Assembly (NCBI GenBank): GCA_009667805.1 | Contig: CM019075.1 | Span: 15,019,738 to 15,083,737 of the forward strand | DNA length: 64,000 nt | From: Leptobrachium leishanense | Taxonomy: Eukaryota > Chordata > Amphibia > Anura > Megophryidae | Direction: 5' to 3' | In this document: in pieces, positions 1 to 11,764 of the stretch | How the letters are laid out: each line of letters opens with the position of its first letter | How positions within the stretch are numbered: position 1 is the stretch's first letter | Notes under the pieces: model-generated | The model's input: only the letters and a program-made list of their open reading frames with translations | Told to the model about the DNA's origin: nothing | Databases searched by the model: none | Program-made: the position numbers and the translations under genes

Positions 1-621
<621 letters not shown>

Positions 622-805
622 GATTGAATGTCACTTGGGGGTTGAATAAAACTGATAATGATGTGAGCACAGAAAAGACATTTGTGGTTATTTCATTATA
701 AATGTTATGTTATATTTGTCTGACCTACACGTGCCTCTTTGATTTAATTGTAAGCAAGATGACTGAATGATCAAAATCAATGTCAAACTGGCCAAAACAC
801 TCAAT

Positions 806-841
806 TTCAGTGGGGGTTGAATAATTTTGAACACAACTGTA
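806..841 (+). repeat. 3' terminal inverted repeat of the Tc1-like element
   Basis: The transposase remnant is followed by about 190 bp of non-coding sequence ending in TTTTGAACACAACTG followed by TA at 840-841. Read from the outside this is TACAGTTGTGTTCAAAATT, a typical Tc1-type end with its TA target. The partner repeat would lie left of position 1. Confidence 0.7.
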
Positions 842-2090
842 CTTACCCTGTACCGCTGCTTTCTGTTAGATTTTAATTCTCTGTAGGATTATAAACGTCC
901 TATAATTGAAATCAGTGCCAGAGTGCAAAATGCATTAGTGTGAAATCCCCCCCCCCTTCTTGTTCCAATACAATGTCCGTTCAGTTTTGTTTCCTCTCGA
1001 GGCTGGTCAGCGGGGTGATTAAAATAGATATCCTGTGTTAACTTAGAAATGCCCGCAAAATCTTTGTTACATGATGTAGAAATGTATCTGCTCTGATTGG
1101 CTGTTATATCACATTCCTATGTTAGGAGCGGACAGGAAACTCTTTTCTATAACGAACATTTCTATTGGATGTTGAAATAATAAACTGTTCTGACTGACCA
1201 CGAGCTGATCAGATGTTGACCTGCCATATCTCGGTATGGTTGTTTCTATCATCTCCTCCGATCAGAGTCGCGCAGCACCTTACTTAATCTTTGATATATA
1301 AGAAGAAAATGGTCTATTGAAATCTCATATATGGTAATTATATTAGGGAATTTGTTATTGTTTGCTTAAGATTATAATGTAACACTTTCACTGGGATAAA
1401 AGTACAATAACTCATTGTCCCAATATTACATCTGATGCGCCACGGAAGACTTTTATCGCTATAAATCCTATCTATTAGTAGCAGCAGAGCACTACTATAT
1501 ATATATTCCATCTTCAACCTAGGTGGCATCCCCCGAAATAGAAGACCATCCTCCTTTCAACATAGAGTGCTCACATAGGGTCACCCCACACCTGTGTAGT
1601 TTGTGTACGTTTTACCATTCTTTCCGGCATTCTTTCAGGTGAAGCTGTCCCAGCACTGTTTGTTTGTAGCGCTGTACAATGTAGTGTTCCCACCTGTCCG
1701 GTTTTGACCCGGACTGTCCAGTTTTGGGGTCATGTGTCAGGGTTTGACACCCTCTGCCAACCGGACACATGACTCCAAGCCGGTACCGGCACCTCCGCCC
1801 CATACTAACATTTATGCGCACACCCGCGCCTCTATCCTCTCTTCCTCTATTCAGCCGAGACAGCACCGCCCACTGTCAGTGATGCGCAGGCGCAGCCACT
1901 CACGTGACATTCGCGTGCGTGCGGGCCGGCTCCAGTCAGTCCCGACGAGAGTGAGAGAGAGGCGTGCTGCCGCCCATGCTTCACTGGAACTCTCTTCAAA
2001 TCGTGCTGGTGCTGCCTGCCTGTCCTGTCCACCGTCCAGACTAGTCTCCATCACCGAATCCGAGAGCAGCAACAGAAACTCTGTGAGTGA
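842..2090. other. No gene recognised; CpG-rich patch near 1800-2060
   Basis: No coding exon or complete element is seen. A short GCGCTGTACAAT string near 1670 resembles LINE/SINE 3' tails. Positions 1685-1800 hold imperfect inverted copies of GTCATGTGTC and GACACATGAC. Positions 1800-2060 are CpG-rich. The open frames here lack homology that I can recognise. Confidence 0.6.
1883..1908. promoter_or_regulatory. NRF1-like and E-box motifs in a CpG-rich patch
   Basis: TGCGCAGGCGCA (1883-1894) matches the NRF1 palindrome except at one central position. CACGTGAC (1901-1908) is an E-box of USF type. Both sit in a CpG-rich stretch. No downstream gene is recognised, so this could be the internal promoter of a repeat or chance. 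Confidence 0.3.
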
Positions 2091-2099
2091 GCGCAGCGT

Positions 2100-2235
2100 C
2101 AGCCATATTACCAGTCTGCCATGCATATTATTACCTATATGCCAGCCACAATACCAGCCTGCCATGCGTACTACCTATGTGCCAGCCACAATACCAGCCT
2201 GCCATGCATAATACCAGTCTGCCATACATACCACG
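2100..2235 (+). repeat. Short degenerate tandem repeat (GCCAGCCACAATACCAGCCT type)
   Basis: Four to five imperfect copies of a unit of about 30 bp built from ATACCAGCCTGCCATGC are seen. The tract is too short and irregular to be coding. Confidence 0.7.
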
Positions 2236-2390
2236 TCCCATAATTTATACGCTACAAAGAAAATGGCCGCCCGAACCCAACACTAGAGTGTTCGGATTTG
2301 GCTTAAAGGAAAGGTGGCAACGCTAATACAATGAGTGAGACAGAATAACAAATATACATACAAGTTAAACACAAGGAACAGTAGGAGATA

Positions 2391-5300
2391 AGACCCTGCC
2401 CCAGAGCTTACAATCTAAGAGGAGAGGGGACCCTGCTCCAGAGCTTACAATCTAAGAGGAGAGGGGACCCTGCTCCAGAGTTTACAATCTAAGAGGAGAG
2501 GGGACCCTGCTCAAGAGCTTACAATCTAAGAGGAGAGGGGACCCTGCCCCAGAGCTTACAATCTAAGAGGAGAGGGGACCCTGCTCCAGAGCTTACAATC
2601 TAAGAGGAGAGAGGACCCTGCCCCAGAGCTTACAATCTAAGAGGAGAGAGGACCCTGCCCCAGAGCTTACAATCTAAGAGGAGAGAGGGACCCTGCTCCA
2701 GAGCTTACAATCTAAGAGAGAGGGACCCTGCTCCAGAGCTTACAATCTAAGAGGAGAGGGGACCCTGCTCCAGAGCTTACAATCTAAGGAGAGAGAGGAC
2801 CCTGCTCCAGAGCTTACAATCTAAGAGGAGAGGGGACCCTGCTCCAGAGTTTACAATCTAAGAGGAGAGGGGACCCTGCTCCAGAGTTTACAATCTAAGA
2901 GGAGAGGGACCCTGCTCCAGAGCTTACAATCTAAGAGGAGAGGGACCCTGCTCCAGAGCTTACAATCTAAGAGGAGAGAGGACCCTGCTCCAGAGCTTAC
3001 AATCTAAGAGGAGAGGGGACCCTGCTCCAGAGCTTACAATCTAAGAGGAGAGAGTGGACCCTGCTCCAGAGCTTACAATCTAAGAGGAGAGGGGACCCTG
3101 CTCCAGAGCTTACAATCTAAGAGGAGAGAGGACCCTGCTCAAGAGCTTACAATCTAAGAGGAGAGGGGACCCTGCTCCAGAGCTTACAATCTAAGAGGAG
3201 AGGGGACCCTGCTCCAGAGCTTACAATCTAAGAGGAGAGAGGACCCTGCTCAAGAGCTTACAATCTAAGAGGAGAGGGGACCCTGCTCCAGAGCTTACAA
3301 TCTAAGAGGAGAGGGGACCCTGCTCCAGAGCTTACAATCTAAGAGAGAGAGGGACCCTGCCCCAGAGCTTACAATCTAAGAGGAGAGGGGACCCTGCCCC
3401 AGAGCTTACAATCTAAGAGGAGAGGGGACCCTGCCCCAGAGCTTACAATCTAAGAGGAGAGGGGACCCTGCCTCCAGAGCTTACAATCTAAGAGGAGAGG
3501 GGACCCTGCTCCAGAGCTTACAATCTAAGAGGAGAGGGGACCCTGCTCAAGAGCTTACAATCTAAGAGGAGAGGGGACCCTGCTCCAGAGTTTACAATCT
3601 AAGAGGAGAGGGGACCCTGCTCCAGAGCTTACAATCTAAGAGGAGAGGGGACCCTGCTCCAGAGCTTACAATCTAAGAGGAGAGGGGACCCTGCTCCAGA
3701 GCTTACAATCTAAGAGGAGAGAGGACCCTGCTCCAGAGCTTACAATCTAAGAGGAGAGGGGACCCTGCTCCAGAGCTTACAATCTAAGAGGAGAGAGGAC
3801 CCTGCTCCAGAGCTTACAATCTAAGAGAGGGGACCCTGCTCCAGAGCTTACAATCTAAGAGGAGAGAGGACCCTGCTCCAGAGCTTACAATCTAAGAGGA
3901 GAGGGGACCCTGCTCCAGAGCTTACAATCTAAGAGGAGAGGGGACCCTGCTCCAGAGCTTACAATCTAAGAGGAGAGGGGACCCTGCTCCAGAGCTTACA
4001 ATCTAAGAGGAGAGAGGACCCTGCTCCAGAGCTTACAATCTAAGAGGAGAGGGGACCCTGCTCCAGAGCTTACAATCTAAGAGGAGAGGGGACCCTGCCC
4101 CAGAGCTTACAATCTAAGAGGAGAGAGGACCCTGCTCTAGAGCTTACAATCTAAAAGGAGAGAGGACCCTGCTCCAGAGTTACAATCTAAGAGGAGAGAG
4201 GACCCTGCTCCAGAGCTTACAATCTAAGAGGAGAGGGGACCCTGCCCCAGAGCTTACAATCTAAGAGGAGAGGGGACCCTGCTCCAGAGTTTACAATCTA
4301 AGAGGAGAGGGGACCCTGCTCCAGAGTTTACAATCTAAGAGGAGAGGGGACCCTGCTCCAGAGCTTACAATCTAAGAGGAGAGGGGACCCTGCTCCAGAG
4401 CTTACAATCTAAGAGGAGAGAGGACCCTGCTCCAGAGCTTACAATCTAAGAGGAGAGGGGACCCTGCTCCAGAGCTTACAATCTAAGAGGAGAGAGGACC
4501 CTGCTCCAGAGCTTACAATCTAAGAGGAGAGGGGACCCTGCTCAAGAGCTTACAATCTAAGAGGAGAGGGGACCCTGTTCCAGAGCTTACAATCTAAGAG
4601 GAGAGAGGACCCTGCTCAAGAGCTTACAATCTAAGAGGAGAGGGGACCCTGCTCCAGAGCTTACAATCTAAGAGGAGAGGGGACCCTGCCCCAGAGCTTA
4701 CAATCTAAGAGGAGAGAGGACCCTGCTCCAGAGCTTACAATCTAAGAGGAGAGGGGACCCTGCCCCAGAGCTTACAATCTAAGAGGAGAGGGGACCCTGC
4801 CCCAGAGCTTACAATCTAAGAGGAGAGGGGACCCTGCTCCAGAGTTTACAATCTAAGAGGAGAGGGGACCCTGCCCCAGAGCTTACAATCTAAGAGGAGA
4901 GAGGACCCTGCTCCAGAGCTTACAATCTAAGAGGAGAGGGGACCCTGCTCCAGAGCTTACAATCTAAGAGGAGAGGGGACCCTGCTCCAGAGCTTACAAT
5001 CTAAGAGGAGAGGGGACCCTGCTCCAGAGCTTACAATCTAAGAGGAGAGGGGACCCTGCTCCAGAGCTTACAATCTAAGAGGAGAGGGGACCCTGCTCCA
5101 GAGTTACAATCTAAGAGGAGAGGGGACCCTGCTCCAGAGCTTACAATCTAAGAGGAGAGGGGACCCTGCTCCAGAGTTTACAATCTAAGAGGAGAGGGGA
5201 CCCTGCTCCAGAGTTTACAATCTAAGAGGAGAGGGACCCTGCTCCAGAGTTTACAATCTAAGAGGAGAGGGGACCCTGCTCCAGAGCTTACAATCTAAGA

Positions 5301-6305
5301 GGAGAGGGGACCCTGCTCCAGAGCTTACAATCTAAGAGGAGAGGGGACCCTGCTCCAGAGTTTACAATCTAAGAGGAGAGAGGACCCTGCCCCAGAGTTT
5401 ACAATCTAAGAGGAGAGAGGACCCTGCTCCAGAGCTTACAATCTAAGAGGAGAGAGGACCCTGCTCCAGAGCTTACAATCTAAGAGGAGAGAGGACCCTG
5501 CTCCAGAGCTTACAATCTAAGAGGAGAGAGGACCCTGCTCCAGAGTTTACAATCTAAGAGGAGAGGGGACCCTGCCCCAGAGCTTACAATCTAAGAGGAG
5601 AGGGGACCCTGCTCCAGAGCTTACAATCTAAGAGGAGAGAGGACCCTGCTCAGAGCTTACAATCTAAGAGGAGAGAGGGACCCTGCTCCAGAGCTTACAA
5701 TCTAAGAGGAGAGGGACCCTGCTCCAGAGCTTACAATCTAAGAGGAGAGAGGACCCTGCCCCAGAGCTTACAATCTAAGAGGAGAGGGGACCCTGCCCCA
5801 GAGCTTACAATCTAAGAGGAGAGAGGACCCTGCTCCAGAGTTTACAATCTAAGAGGAGAGGGGACCCTGCTCCAGAGTTTACAATCTAAGAGGAGAGGGG
5901 ACCCTGCTCCAGAGCTTACAATCTAAGAGGAGAGGGGACCCTGCCCCAGAGTTTACAATCTAAGAGGAGAGAGGACCCTGCTCAAGAGCTTACAATCTAA
6001 GAGGAGAGAGGACCCTGCTCCAGAGCTTACAATCTAAGAGGAGAGAGGACCCTGCTCAAGAGCTTACAATCTAAGAGGAGAGAGGACCCTGCTCAAGAGC
6101 TTACAATCTAAGAGGAGAGGGACCCTGCTCCAGAGCTTACAATCTAAGAGGAGAGGGGACCCTGCCCCAGAGCTTACAATCTAAGAGGAGAGGGGACCCT
6201 GCTCAAGAGCTTACAATCTAAGAGGAGAGGGGACCCTGCCCCAGAGCTTACAATCTAAGAGGAGAGGGACCCTGCTCAAGAGTTTACAATCTAAGAGGAG
6301 AGGGG
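2391..6305 (+). repeat. 37-bp minisatellite, about 105 copies, derived from LINE 3' UTR
   Basis: The unit reads GACCCTGCTCCAGAGCTTAC then AATCTAAGAGGAGAGGG. Successive copies start exactly 37 bp apart, apart from rare 35-38 bp variants. Common variants are CCCC or CAAG for CTCC, and GTTTAC for GCTTAC. The left flank (about 2340-2390) already resembles the inverted LINE 3' tails at 13515-13700 and 28501-28640. The reverse complement of the unit carries TAGATTGTAAGCTC, a hallmark of L2-type 3' UTRs and also seen at 46711. The array probably grew by tandem duplication of such a tail. No unique spacers exist, so it is not a CRISPR array. Confidence 0.97.
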
Positions 6306-6844
6306 TGTTACTAAGAAATATTTGAGTTTATACCCAATGTGTTTCTTACTGTAAATGACCTATTTTTGGCCACTAGATGGCGCCATCTAATGCCAAATTG
6401 AGTTGGAGGTTTGAGCTGCTGGTCTTTTTTCTTCTTTTTTTTCCCTGTAACCGGCGGCTGAAAGGCTGATATTTCAGAGCTTTGAGCGGCTGATTTTACC
6501 GGTTTTGCTCTTTGCCCATTATGCTCACAGGGCTAAAACTTTGGGGTCACCTTCGTTTGCAGCAAACTAATTTAATTTGCTTTTGGGCTGCAGGTCAGCA
6601 TGCCGAGGGATCTCGATATCGGGGCACCAGATGGTGTCTTTGAAGCCCAAGATATGTCGATATCGGTAGTGACGGGGTTAACAAACTTGGATCTCTATTG
6701 TGCTTCTCCAACAAACTGGACGCTACGGAATGCTGCACGGACCCCCACGTTACGCCACTGCGTGCCGTTCATATTTTCTGAATGTGTTCACGTATTTGGA
6801 CATTCTGCTTTCTACAAGGGTGCCGTAACAATATACCACATTAC
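6306..6844. other. Repeat-derived flank without recognised gene
   Basis: This stretch lies between the minisatellite and a palindromic MITE. It contains one strong CTCF-like motif and, at 6737-6760, the motif ACGTTACGCCACTG, which recurs at 15210-15224 and looks like the end of a hAT-type MITE. Confidence 0.5.
6370..6384 (+). promoter_or_regulatory. CTCF-like motif
   Basis: CCACTAGATGGCGCC fits the vertebrate CTCF core (CCASYAGRKGGCRSY) at all 15 positions. A weaker relative, CCACTAGATGGCATT, lies inside the piggyBac-like MITE near 13013. The motif may therefore be carried by repeats. Occupancy cannot be judged from sequence. Confidence 0.45.
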
Positions 6845-7109
6845 TAGAGTTCCCAGATCGGCCATCTTTTCCTGGACACATATTACTATTCCATGCAGAA
6901 GAGAGCACAGGGGAAAGTGCTGCCCTGCAACATGTATAATTCATATGCTGCAGGAAGGAAATCAAGGCAGGTCACCTGGGATTCCTTCTTGATTTCTTGT
7001 CTGCAGCGTATGGATTATACATGCTGCAGGGTGGCATTTTTCATGCACTGCCCATCAGTATGAATAAATTATACGTGTCCAGGAAAACATGGCCGATCTG
7101 GCAGACCTA
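6845..7109. mobile_element. Palindromic mariner-like MITE, copy 1
   Basis: Almost the whole 261-bp element is a fold-back. The left arm starts GAGTTCCCAGATCGGCC and the right arm ends GGCCGATCTGGCAGACC. Both ends are flanked by TA (6845-6846, 7108-7109), which suggests Tc1/mariner-type insertion. Related copies lie at 28906-29396, 30521-30775 and 63764-64000. No transposase is encoded. Confidence 0.75.
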
Positions 7110-7305
7110 CACATTACTGGAGTATCATGTTAAAAAGTCTCTAACCAAGCACTACTTCGTAATCTGTCACGGTCTTCACCGGCGGCTCAAGAAGGGAAAT
7201 ACTTGTATTGCCATCATGTAAAAGGTGGTGTCTGCATGATTCCTGTACTGCCTGCTGGACTTCACCTCTGCAGGTGTCAGCCCTTACCCATATAACCAGT
7301 TCTGC

Positions 7306-7562
7306 TTAACCCTTTCACTGCTGAGCCATTTCACATCTTAAAAAAAACATATTTTTCTTTTTTTACTATTATTTTTATTATTTTTGTCCTTACTTTAAAC
7401 GTGGTCATTTTTGGTATCATTGGAAAGGCCATACTCTGGCCTTTCTAATGATACCAAACATGACCCTGCTAGCTGAAAACAGTCAAGAGATATCGGAGTT
7501 CAAAGGAACCCCCTATCTCCACCCCATCTTTCCCCACACGTCCTTAGCAGTGAAAGGGTTAA
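7306..7562 (+). mobile_element. piggyBac-like MITE with internal hairpin, copy 1
   Basis: TTAA duplications (7306-7309 and 7559-7562) bracket inverted ends CCCTTTCACTGCT and AGCAGTGAAAGGG. TTAA targets and CCY ends are characteristic of piggyBac elements. Inside, about 7405-7463 forms a near-perfect stem with arms of about 29 bp around a loop of about 5 nt. Homologous copies are at 19155-19426 and 40132-40400. Confidence 0.85.
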
Positions 7563-8267
7563 AAGGAGGTCACTCCCTTCCTTCCAGGTTGCTGAATTGA
7601 GGGTTCACTGCTCGGAGTATCCAGTCCTGCACACGTTGCTCTCTACCGGATCTATGTACTGGACTATTTGGCTTTGATTGGACGTTGTTATCCTCTGCCT
7701 GCCCATGACTTCCCTCTGGACTACGATATATGGACTACCCTCTTGGATTATATTCTTTGTGTACCCTGCTGCCCACCAGTGAACCCCCTACCGTGTCTCC
7801 AGTATCCTGCCACCGTTGTCGCCAGCTGCAGAGTTCCTAGATCTGTCAGCCCCTTTCCTGACTTGTCTGGTGTCTCATGTAAGTATTCCTCCTGCATTTC
7901 CCCTGTTTCTGACTGTCAGACACCCAGCCCACAGTATCCCAAGTCAGCCCTGTTCCTGCATCGCCCCTCGCTAAGACATTCCTTTGTATATGTACCAAGT
8001 CTTTTACCCACTGTGTCCAAGCCTCCTGTGTATCGCTGCATCCTGGGCTCGTATCCTCGCCGCACTGTGATCTAAGGAATCCAGTGCAAGGGTATAGAGA
8101 TGCCTGAAGGTAGGTACCCAAACCAGCGCTACAGCTGCCGGACTACTATTAACTCTGCATGTGGACTTTATAGCCAAGTTTTCCACCTACTCCAACTGTG
8201 CTTATACTCCAGGCTTACGTGGTTCCTATCAAACCTGACTCTCTCCACAGAAAAGTCACAAACTTGG
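7563..8267. other. Unclassified repeat-like, pyrimidine-rich sequence
   Basis: CT-rich sequence contains many TGGACTA and CCTG words. It is probably part of a dispersed element that also received the MITE at 7306 and the array at 8268. The open frames are not convincing proteins. Confidence 0.4.
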
Positions 8268-8541
8268 CTTCAGCCGCCTCTGCAGCAGCCCCGGCGTGGC
8301 TCCAGCCGCCTCTGCAGCGGCCCCGGCGTCGTGGCTCCCGCTGCCTCTGCAGCGGCCCCGGCGTGGCTCCAGCCGCCTCTGCAGCGGCCCCGGCGTGGCT
8401 CCAGCCGCCTCTGCAGCGGCCCCGGCGTGGCTCCAGCCGCCTCTGCAGCGGCCCCGGCGTGGCTCCAGCCGCCTCTGCAGCGGCCCCGGCGTGGCTCCAG
8501 CCGCCTCTGCAGCGGCCCCGGCGTGGCTCCAGCCGCCTCCT
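8268..8541 (+). repeat. GC-rich 32-bp minisatellite, about 8 copies
   Basis: The unit is GGCTCCAGCCGCCTCTGCAG then CGGCCCCGGCGT, with a 32-bp period (for example GGCT at 8365 and 8397). Because 32 is not a multiple of 3, the Ala/Pro-rich and Arg/Gly-rich frames on both strands are artefacts. Confidence 0.95.
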
Positions 8542-9460
8542 TTTGCCCCAGTTCAGTAATCTGCAGTATAATAAACCATATTGTTCCCACTTGTACCTGC
8601 CTGTATTTCTGGACACTGGGCTCAGACACTCATACATCTTGACACAAACTTTCTTTCTAGTGGTTTCTGCAAAGGTTTACTTGCGTACTAGCATTTATTG
8701 CACATGAGGTGCTGGGGCACGTGGATTCTGGGGCACGTTCTGTGTAAAACCTTATACTGAGGACTACGCTCTTCACCCAGGTGTGGTGCCAGTACTTAAA
8801 GTGCCTGGACTTGGCAATGGTGAAATGAGGGTCACCAATAAGGCAGGGTAACCCCAGTTTTTAGGCAGCTGGCAATCAAGGTAGGGATGCACTGATACTA
8901 GTATTGGTACAAATAGTTAGTTAGTACTCGTGCAAGTGTCCCAATACCATAACTCATTGCTGAGCCTGCATCCGAGTGGCTGGCAGAATGCTCTAGTGGC
9001 ATTTGCCCAGGCCCCTTGGCTGGTTCAGATCAGCCGCTCGTTGGGAATCCCTAGCTGAGATCTCACTGTGCGCGGGATCGTGGCGCGGGGTTCCGAACAA
9101 GCGGCTGATCTAAACCTTTGCCGGCGGCACTCGCTGGAACACTGGCAGCTGCAGGGGCCTGGTAATACTATTTGATATGGGATGGCTGGCAGAATGCCGA
9201 GGTGTCTGCAGTGGGTAAATGAGGTGTCTGGCCATACATTTCACTGCTAACATAAATTGGACAGGCTTTCAGCAAAAATCCTAAATTTATTGGAAAGTGG
9301 TTACATGACATTAAAGTATTTGTGCATCCCCCGAAAGGGAGAAATATGAAAGGACAATGCGGCTCGGAGCCAAGTCTGGAGAGGGTAAAGGCAAGTATAA
9401 GCCAATACGATACACAAGCTGGGTCAAAAGGCTAAAGAGGTACTCAAATATGTGAGTCTA
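8542..9460. other. MITE-like debris, no gene
   Basis: About 8990-9172 is fold-back: AGATCAGCCGCTCGTTGGGA is followed by the near-complement TTCCGAACAAGCGGCTGATC. Outer arms contain CAGGCCCCTTG and GCAGGGGCCTG. A TAGGGATGCACTGATACTAG string at 8882 resembles hAT-type ends. No coding exon is seen. Confidence 0.5.
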
Positions 9461-9783
9461 GGCTAGGGTCAGAGTGGGGCAGTCGGAACGCGCGTGCAGG
9501 CGCACTAAATCACGGCGGCAGTAGCAGCACATAACGGCCAATGACGGCCAATATACGCAGTACGTGCGTACAAAAGTGCGCCGACACCACGCAACCGGCA
9601 AATGAACGCATTTTTATCAGAACGTGAAACCGCTGCTACTGACGTACAAAGTGCGCGGCAGCCGCATGGCAGCGTGTGTGCGTGATTAGGAGACGTCAGA
9701 CGCTGCTAGTGTGCGGCCTACATAACGTTCAAACAGCCGGAATTCCCCAGAATTGCGTTGGTGAGTACCTGCGACTGTGAAGG

Positions 9784-11764
9784 ATGTCTGGACCAGAGAT
9801 AGACGTCGAGAGGCTCATCAGCGCTGTGGGGGAGCATCCAGGATCTGGGATACGGCCTGCGAGAGGTATAAGGACAAGGGGAAGAAGGCGAGCGCATGGG
9901 TCGAGGTGTCCCGTCAGGTGTACCCGGATTATGATATGTGGTCCGAGAAAGAGCAGCACATACAGAGTGAGTATAATATTATTTTATTCATAATCCCATA
10001 AATGTAAATCACAATAATAATAATAAACAAACAAATGTAATCATTGATGTGAAACTCAAATGCTCCCCAGCTGCCAGGGCACCTCACCTGCATCACTGAT
10101 GAAATCATTAGATAGAGCATCGCGAAACCTGTTGCTGTGTCTATTCACAGCTATGATGTCATAGTTCACATCATCCACAAGACCGACAACTGTGAGGGTA
10201 TCGTCAAAATTAAAACCATCCCTGGCCCGCACATAATTATGTAGCATGCAACAGCATTTCACTATGTCCACACAGAAGTCCACATTCACATCCAGCGGTC
10301 TATGTAGAATCCTCCACTTGTTGGTCAGTATGCCAAAGGTACACTCCACATACCGTCTCGCCCGCGACAGCCTATAATTAAACACCCGCTTCTTCACAGT
10401 CAGGTGTGTCCCTGAGTAGGGCCGTAGGAGGTGTGTGGATAGGCCGAATGCTTCATCACCCACGTAGGCATAGGGGACTGCCACGTCACTGCCAGGCAAT
10501 GGTGCGGGTCTGGGGATGTTCAGGGTCCCACTCTCAATTTCATTCCACAGTGTGGAGTTCCTGAACAATGTGGAGTCAGAGTCTTTGCCGTATGATCCGA
10601 CATCCACATACACAAAATTATAGTTGGCATCTGACACCGCCAGTAGGCCTATAGAAAAGTAATGTTTATAATTCTGATACAGTGAGCCACTGTGCGGTGG
10701 CTTCACTATGCGGACATGTTTGCCATCCACGGCTCCCAGGCAGTTTGGAAAGTTGGCTCTCTCCCAGAATCCTGCTGCAATTTCTAGACATGCCGTATGT
10801 GTTGGTCTTGGCAAACATTCGCCCTTCATGGTCTCCCATATGGTTTGGCACACCTTGCGGACGATCTCACCAGCTGTTGATCTGCCAACGCGGAAGCTAT
10901 AATGCAGATCCTTCAAACTGCACCCACTAGCAAGATACCTAGAAGACAAAACAAAAATGTTTGAATATGATCACATACCATGAACACAAGCTAATGTCAC
11001 TCTCATCATGTTTTTCAGCACAAGAGGCGATGAACAAATGGCGCACAGTACGCGACAACTACATGCGCGTCCAGAAGAAGCAGGCCATGGCTGCGCGCTC
11101 TGGAGCTGGTGCGAAAAAGGTCCGGGGGTACATATATGCCGACCAACTATCGTTCCTCCGCAGGACCCAGGAGCCGCGCAGGAGTGTCAGCAGCATGGAC
11201 CAGCCATCGACCTCTGGCACACAGGTACAACAAATGGTGCCAGGAGGTTCTGCCAGCTGCCAGGAGGAGGAGAACCGGGGTGGTGCTGAGTCGCAAATGG
11301 AGGAGGATTCGGAGACACCACAGGTGGCAGGTACCGCAACCACGGTCAGCACCAGACCTGGCCAGAAGAGGAGGGCACAAGCTGCAGACCTGGAGCAGGC
11401 CATGGTCACGTTCATGGAGGCTCAGACCACCCATGCACACCAACGCTGCATGCTTGCGGACTCTGTGGACATGTCCTTCTTCAATGCATGTATGCTCCTC
11501 CTCAACAGGATGAGCGAGGCAGAGAAGATGGAGTACCGGCACAGATCCCTGGAAATATTGGAGGACATCCTTTCCCGTCCCCATCACGCAGCCGCCTACC
11601 ATGCTGTGCCACAATCCGCCAGTGGATCTTCCGTCTCCAGTGAGGTGCTGTCCACCCGCCCAGCCATGCCCCCTGGAGCCAGGCCACACACGGAGTCGGG
11701 GTCCAGCTGTAGCCACACCACCGGCCCTCATGACCCAGATGCTCCGCGGTATCAGCAACTGTGA
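9784..11764 (+). pseudogene. Harbinger MADF/BESS DNA-binding protein, two exons, one frameshift
   Basis: Exon 1 (9784-9966) starts at an ATG, MSGPEIDVERLISAV, and begins a MADF domain. The frame then slips by one missing base near 9838-9843, between GEHP and IWDTACERYKDKGKK. The exon ends at a GTGAGT donor. Exon 2 (acceptor TTTTTCAG, start 11019) continues in phase with NKWRTVRDNY and YIYADQLSFLRR, the second half of MADF. An acidic, Ser-rich linker follows, then a BESS-like helix (SFFNACMLLLNRMSEAEKME). Stop TGA is at 11762-11764. The exons total 929 nt, one short of 310 codons, which supports a single-base deletion. Partner proteins of this kind bind transposon ends and recruit the transposase. 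The intron (9967-11018) contains exon 2 of the antisense transposase. Confidence 0.85.
9983..9988 (-). terminator. Poly(A) signal AATAAA of the Harbinger transposase
   Basis: TTTATT on the plus strand reads AATAAA on the minus strand, about 70 nt beyond the transposase stop. It lies 17 bp inside the intron of the opposite MADF gene. Confidence 0.6.

Noticed and set aside
1732..2211. 159-codon plus-strand frame in the CpG-rich patch
   Set aside because: Low-complexity, no recognisable domain, continues into a short tandem repeat, and opposite-strand frames are equally open.
2391..6305. Possible CRISPR-like array
   Set aside because: Units are contiguous with no unique spacers, no cas genes are present, and the genome is vertebrate.
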